Shown here piece by piece: positions 62,658 to 64,000 of a stretch of DNA of 64,000 nucleotides. This stretch comes from Baekduia alba (GTDB taxonomy: Bacteria > Actinomycetota > Thermoleophilia > Solirubrobacterales > Solirubrobacteraceae), in NCBI RefSeq assembly GCF_028416635.1, contig NZ_CP114013.1:3410001-3474000 (forward strand), in the 5' to 3' direction. Each line of letters begins with the position of its first letter. Positions within the stretch are counted from its first letter, which is position 1. A model generated the notes under the pieces. The model had not been told where the DNA came from and searched no databases. It saw only the letters and a list, made by a program, of their open reading frames with translations. The position numbers and the translations under genes are program-made.

Positions 62658-64000
62658 CTACGCCTCCGGCTCGGCGTCGGCCGCGGGCTCCTCGCCCTCG
62701 GCGTCGGCGACCGGCTCGTCGGTGGCGGCCTCGGCGACCGGCGCCTCGTCGACCTCGGCCTCGGCCTCGGCCTCGGCGGCCTCGGTCTCGGCGACCGACT
62801 CGTCGGCGGCGGCCTCGGCGACCGGCGCCTCGTCGGCGTCGGCCTCGGTCGTGTCCGCAGCCTCGACCGGCAGCCCGGCCTCCTCGACGGCGGCCTCGGC
62901 CTCGACGTCGGCGACGTCAGCCTCGGCGTCCGCGACATCGGCCTCGATGGCCGTATCCGCCACGGCGGTCGCCGCGTCCGGATCGCCCTCGCCGGCGAAG
63001 ACGTCCTCGCTCAGCCCCAGGTCGGCCACGTTGTCGAGGTCGCCGGCACCGGCGGCCGCGGCCGCGGCGGCGGCCTCGCCCGGAAGGGGCAGGCCGGCCT
63101 CACGTGCGCGGACCTCGCTCGGGAGGATCTGGCCCTCCACGCGCTTGATTGACAGCGACAGGCGGCGACGCTCGGAATCGATCTCGAGGATCTTGACGCG
63201 AACCACGTCGCCCGGCTGGACGACCTCACGCGGGTTCTCCACGTGATGCGCGGCCAGCTCGGAGATGTGGACCAGGCCCTCGACGCCGTCGAGGATCTCG
63301 ACGAACGCGCCGAACGTGACGACCTTGGTGACCGTCCCCTCGAGCTCGTCACCCACGTTGTAGGTGTCGACGACCCGCTGCCACGGATCCTCCTGGGTCT
63401 GCTTGAGACCCAGCGAGATGCGCTGGCGGTCGCGATCGATGTCCAACACCTTGACCTGCACGGTGTCGCCGATGTTCAGGATCTCGCTCGGGTGGTTGAC
63501 GTGCGACCACGAGAGCTCGGAGATGTGGATGAGACCGTCGATGCCGTTCAGATCCACGAACGCGCCGAAGTCGACGATGTTCGAGATGACGCCCTCGACG
63601 ACGAGGCCGGGCTGCAGGCGGTCCAGGATCTCCTGGCGCTGCTCCTTGCGCTCCTCTTCCAGCACGGCCCGTCGCGACAGGACCACGTTGTTTCGCGACC
63701 GGTTGAGCTCTATAACCTTGCACTCGATCGGCTGGCCCATGTACTCGTCCAGGTTCGGAACCCGGCGGATGTCCACGAGCGAGGCGGGCAGGAAGCCGCG
63801 GACACCGAGGTCCACGATCAAGCCGCCCTTGACGACCTCGATGACCGTGCCGGTGACGGGCTGACCCGACTCGGCGGCGGCCTCGATGTTGCGCCAGGCC
63901 TTCTCGAAGCGCGCGCGCTTCTTGGAGACGATCAGGCGGCCGTCCTGATCCTCCTTGGTGAGGACGAGGGCGTCGACCTCTTCGCCGAGCTCCACCTCGT
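62658..64000 (-). CDS. rpsA: 30S ribosomal protein S1 (N-terminus beyond window)
   Basis: At least 447 residues are visible; the frame is open to base 64000. Successive S1 RNA-binding domains are seen, including GTVIEVVKGGLIVDLGVRGF, GVISNIVDFGAFVDLNGIDG and GTVTKVVTFGAFVEILDGVEG, each with the LIHISELS-type strand. The last 150 residues are an Ala/Glu/Asp low-complexity tail with loose repeats (EAPVAEAA-DE-VA). S1 guides mRNA to the 30S subunit; in a genome with many leaderless messages its role is of interest. Confidence 0.95.
   Translation of the reverse strand, partial: EVELGEEVDALVLTKEDQDGRLIVSKKRARFEKAWRNIEAAAESGQPVTGTVIEVVKGGLIVDLGVRGFLPASLVDIRRVPNLDEYMGQPIECKVIELNRSRNNVVLSRRAVLEEERKEQRQEILDRLQPGLVVEGVISNIVDFGAFVDLNGIDGLIHISELSWSHVNHPSEILNIGDTVQVKVLDIDRDRQRISLGLKQTQEDPWQRVVDTYNVGDELEGTVTKVVTFGAFVEILDGVEGLVHISELAAHHVENPREVVQPGDVVRVKILEIDSERRRLSLSIKRVEGQILPSEVRAREAGLPLPGEAAAAAAAAGAGDLDNVADLGLSEDVFAGEGDPDAATAVADTAIEADVADAEADVADVEAEAAVEEAGLPVEAADTTEADADEAPVAEAAADESVAETEAAEAEAEAEVDEAPVAEAATDEPVADAEGEEPAADAEPEA

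Overview
The window comes from a very GC-rich bacterium, almost certainly an actinomycete-type genome. Several independent signs agree: a DUF2520-panC-panD gene order like that of Mycobacterium (Rv3603c-panC-panD), a relic of an F420-dependent LLM oxidoreductase, a GAAC-N4-GTTC SOS box in front of uvrA, ATP-dependent DNA ligase, ROK/ECF regulators, and many TANNNT -10 boxes placed 6-9 nt before the start codon (leaderless promoters). The gene set and the long-tailed ECF sigma factor would suit the Thermoleophilia (Solirubrobacter/Conexibacter type), but that placement is inference. I saw no tRNA, rRNA, CRISPR array, transposase or prophage.

Layout. 1-6.2 kb: glycosyltransferases flank a four-gene lipid-modification operon (FAD oxidoreductase, DUF1365, CFA synthase, small membrane protein), every junction overlapping by 4 nt. 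6.2-7.4 kb: decayed or truncated genes (LLM oxidoreductase remnant, short BAAT-like protein). 7.4-11.4 kb: HD hydrolase, DUF1697, lipoprotein, LysR and a divergent MFS exporter. 11.4-13.2 kb: a family-4 uracil-DNA glycosylase split by a 356-residue intein with LAGLIDADG motifs. 13.3-16.2 kb: pantothenate genes DUF2520-panC-panD-panB. 16.3-18.4 kb: DUF47-PiT phosphate uptake. 18.4-18.6 kb: an 83-bp tandem hairpin array. 18.6-25.3 kb: acetyltransferase with a coiled-coil protein, His-rich secreted protein, ECF sigma with membrane tail, PhoD-like phosphatase and LysM-lytic transglycosylase.

25.3-37.1 kb: mixed housekeeping and stress genes, including DNA ligase, an ArsR-DUF899-micropeptide-SRPBCC operon, NAD kinase, a MOSC-FNR-ferredoxin fusion, CapA, a LiaF-like relic, YihY and dodecin. 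37.1-46 kb: DNA repair (uvrA with SOS box, mutY, uvrB) mixed with a methyltransferase, a secreted glycoside hydrolase and a DivIVA-like protein. 46-49 kb: amino-acid permease, S51 peptidase, and a dead EamA transporter still facing its ArsR regulator and paired operators. 49-52.8 kb: three prepilin-like genes (PilX/PilW/PilV-like, two of them very large). 53-60.2 kb: sugar uptake, with a ROK regulator, XylF, half-size XylG and XylH, a strong terminator, then DeoR-MFS-HAD. 60.6-61.3 kb: a 0.7-kb non-coding stretch holding a large diverged inverted repeat. 61.3-64 kb: lytic transglycosylase-coaE and rpsA (cut by the window edge).

Two metabolic links stand out: panB/C/D and coaE both serve coenzyme A synthesis, and five DNA-repair genes (UDG, ligase, uvrA, mutY, uvrB) lie in the window. 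The most notable items are the intein placed exactly at an iron-sulfur cysteine of the uracil-DNA glycosylase, the large inverted element near 60.8 kb, the hairpin tandem array near 18.4 kb, and the widespread leaderless promoter pattern.
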